A stretch of 6,026 bases of DNA from an uncultured bacterium. GTDB taxonomy: Bacteria; Patescibacteriota; Saccharimonadia; Saccharimonadales; Saccharimonadaceae. The stretch covers positions 1-6,026 of the forward strand of contig USNP01000036.1 in the NCBI GenBank assembly GCA_900556165.1, read 5' to 3'. The notes under the pieces were generated by a model. That model ran no database searches. It was not told where the DNA came from and worked only from the letters and a program-made list of their open reading frames with translations. This document shows positions 5,032 to 6,026 of this stretch, in pieces (the stretch's first letter is position 1; every line of letters begins with the position of its first letter). Both the position numbers and the translations under genes were made by a program.

Positions 5032-6026
5032 TTAGACCTGTACTAATTGACTCTGTTTTTTGAATCGTTCAAGAATACTATATTTTATTAGCAAAGGATT
5101 TTCTTGACCTCTTCGAATAGTAATTATTCTTGGGTCTTGATAGAGTGGAATTCCTTCGGTTGAAGCATGACTAATTCTATCTAAATGAATCACAATGTAA
5201 TCAAACCTATTTCCCAAAACTGAATTTTCTAGCACATTTCTCGTTTGGGAAACTTTTCGAGTTTCAGTGTATAATTCGGAATCTTTACTAAAACAGCTTA
5301 ACAGTTTTTCTTGACCTTGACTATTATTTTTATAGTCCGCATTTTGAACGAGCAAAATACTCAAGTTTTTCATAATTGCCAAATCTTCTTCAGAAAAATC
5401 TGGATCTAAATCTTTAAAATCATCTTCTTCTGGAGTGGATTTTAATATTTTTTCCAATTCATCAAATTTTTCGTTCATCTGTGCGAATCTATCATTAAAT
5501 TCCTGCGTAAAACCTGCAAATTTATCTGAATCATTTCTTTTCTGTTGTTCAATAAAATTTTTTACTGCAGAAATAGCATTATTTTCGGCATTTTTTTGAA
5601 CAATTAAGACATAATTTTCAAGAAGAACTGAAGGATCCGACAAATCTTTTTCAAGTGAATTAACTTGATTCTGAAGAAATTCGATATCTTTATCCTTTTG
5701 ATTGTTAGATTCCGAAAGATTAGATCGTTCATGTTTAATCTCTCCAATTTCTTTTTCGAGTCTTTCTTTTTCGCGGGAAAGTGTTTGAAAATCCTCTAAA
5801 AGATCGTCGTATTTAGATTGGATTTCTGAAGTATCATTTTTTTGAGTTATCTTTTTGGCTTCCTGAAGTTGTCTATTTAAACTTGATTTTTCATTTTTTA
5901 GAATTAAAATATCAGTATTTAAATTATTAATGTCTGACTGTTTTTCAATCAAAGCATTGTTATGAGCAGATTTAATGCGTTCAATTTCGTTCTTGTGATT
6001 GGATTCAAGCTTTTTTATTTTAGACG
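5032..6026 (-). CDS. Coiled-coil protein of unknown function, N-terminus beyond the window
   Basis: I do not recognise this family. The reading frame stays open to the window edge: codons above 5952 continue without a stop and with the same Lys/Glu/Asn/Ile-rich character (such as NEIERIKSAHNN), so the TTG at 5950-5952 is probably internal and the visible 331 or so codons are a fragment. From about 5640 to 6026 the protein is a long coiled coil (KERLEKEIGEIKHERSNL and similar). A break at SDPSVLLENYVLI is followed by a second helical stretch (about 5440-5600), then an acidic linker (EEDDFKDLDPDFSEED, about 5380-5430). The last 115 or so residues look globular, with a hydrophobic strand FDYIVIHLD, then DPRIITIRRG and LLIKYSILERF. 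I see no signal peptide, membrane segment or nucleotide-binding motif in the visible part. It ends in TAA and converges on nrdD. A role as a structural scaffold or as a sensor with a C-terminal domain is only a guess. Confidence 0.8.
   Translation of the reverse strand, partial: SKIKKLESNHKNEIERIKSAHNNALIEKQSDINNLNTDILILKNEKSSLNRQLQEAKKITQKNDTSEIQSKYDDLLEDFQTLSREKERLEKEIGEIKHERSNLSESNNQKDKDIEFLQNQVNSLEKDLSDPSVLLENYVLIVQKNAENNAISAVKNFIEQQKRNDSDKFAGFTQEFNDRFAQMNEKFDELEKILKSTPEEDDFKDLDPDFSEEDLAIMKNLSILLVQNADYKNNSQGQEKLLSCFSKDSELYTETRKVSQTRNVLENSVLGNRFDYIVIHLDRISHASTEGIPLYQDPRIITIRRGQENPLLIKYSILERFKKQSQLVQV

Noticed and set aside
1..6026. Mobile element, CRISPR array or attachment site explaining the rmlB arrival
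   Set aside because: I found no transposase or integrase gene, no terminal inverted repeats, no regular repeat array and no tRNA gene near rmlB.

Overview
This is a low-GC, gene-dense bacterial window with short intergenic gaps, few long operons and the standard genetic code. The likely source is a Candidatus Saccharibacteria (TM7)-type member of the candidate phyla radiation (Patescibacteria), probably oral. That is an inference from the divergent S10, the cysteine-free 68-residue L33, frequent CGA/CGG arginine codons and solitary ribosomal protein genes; I have run no phylogeny. UGA-recoding relatives (Absconditabacteria, Gracilibacteria) are unlikely, because full-length family members read through with glycine encoded normally.

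Layout: rpmG (L33, 113-319), rmlB (dTDP-glucose 4,6-dehydratase, 459-1505), rpsJ (S10, 1675-1989), a small multi-pass membrane protein of unknown function (2084-2551, TTG start), and nrdD (class III anaerobic ribonucleotide reductase, 2724-4940), all on the + strand. A convergent coiled-coil protein of unknown function follows on the - strand (5032 to past the window end, so its N-terminus is missing). Each + strand gene looks like its own transcription unit. Between them lies an intrinsic terminator whose U-tract runs within a few bases into a sigma70-like -35 box, with a 16-17 base spacer to the -10. The nrdD and coiled-coil genes end in back-to-back terminators of opposite orientation.

The most striking feature is rmlB. 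Its protein matches, almost residue for residue, the RmlB I remember from oral streptococci, whereas S10, L33 and NrdD are clearly not streptococcal. Its arginine codons are only CGT/CGC (9 and 2 of 11 by hand count), while the neighbours use CGA, CGG and AGA freely. It is also the only complete gene here that stops with TAG. It sits alone, without rmlA, rmlC or rmlD, behind a host-like promoter and two consecutive Shine-Dalgarno sequences. The best reading is a recent transfer between phyla into a native transcription unit. There is no evident mobile element, CRISPR array, tRNA or rRNA gene.

The genes share no single pathway: two make ribosomal proteins, nrdD makes deoxynucleotides without oxygen (pointing to an anaerobic niche), and rmlB points to surface-sugar synthesis.
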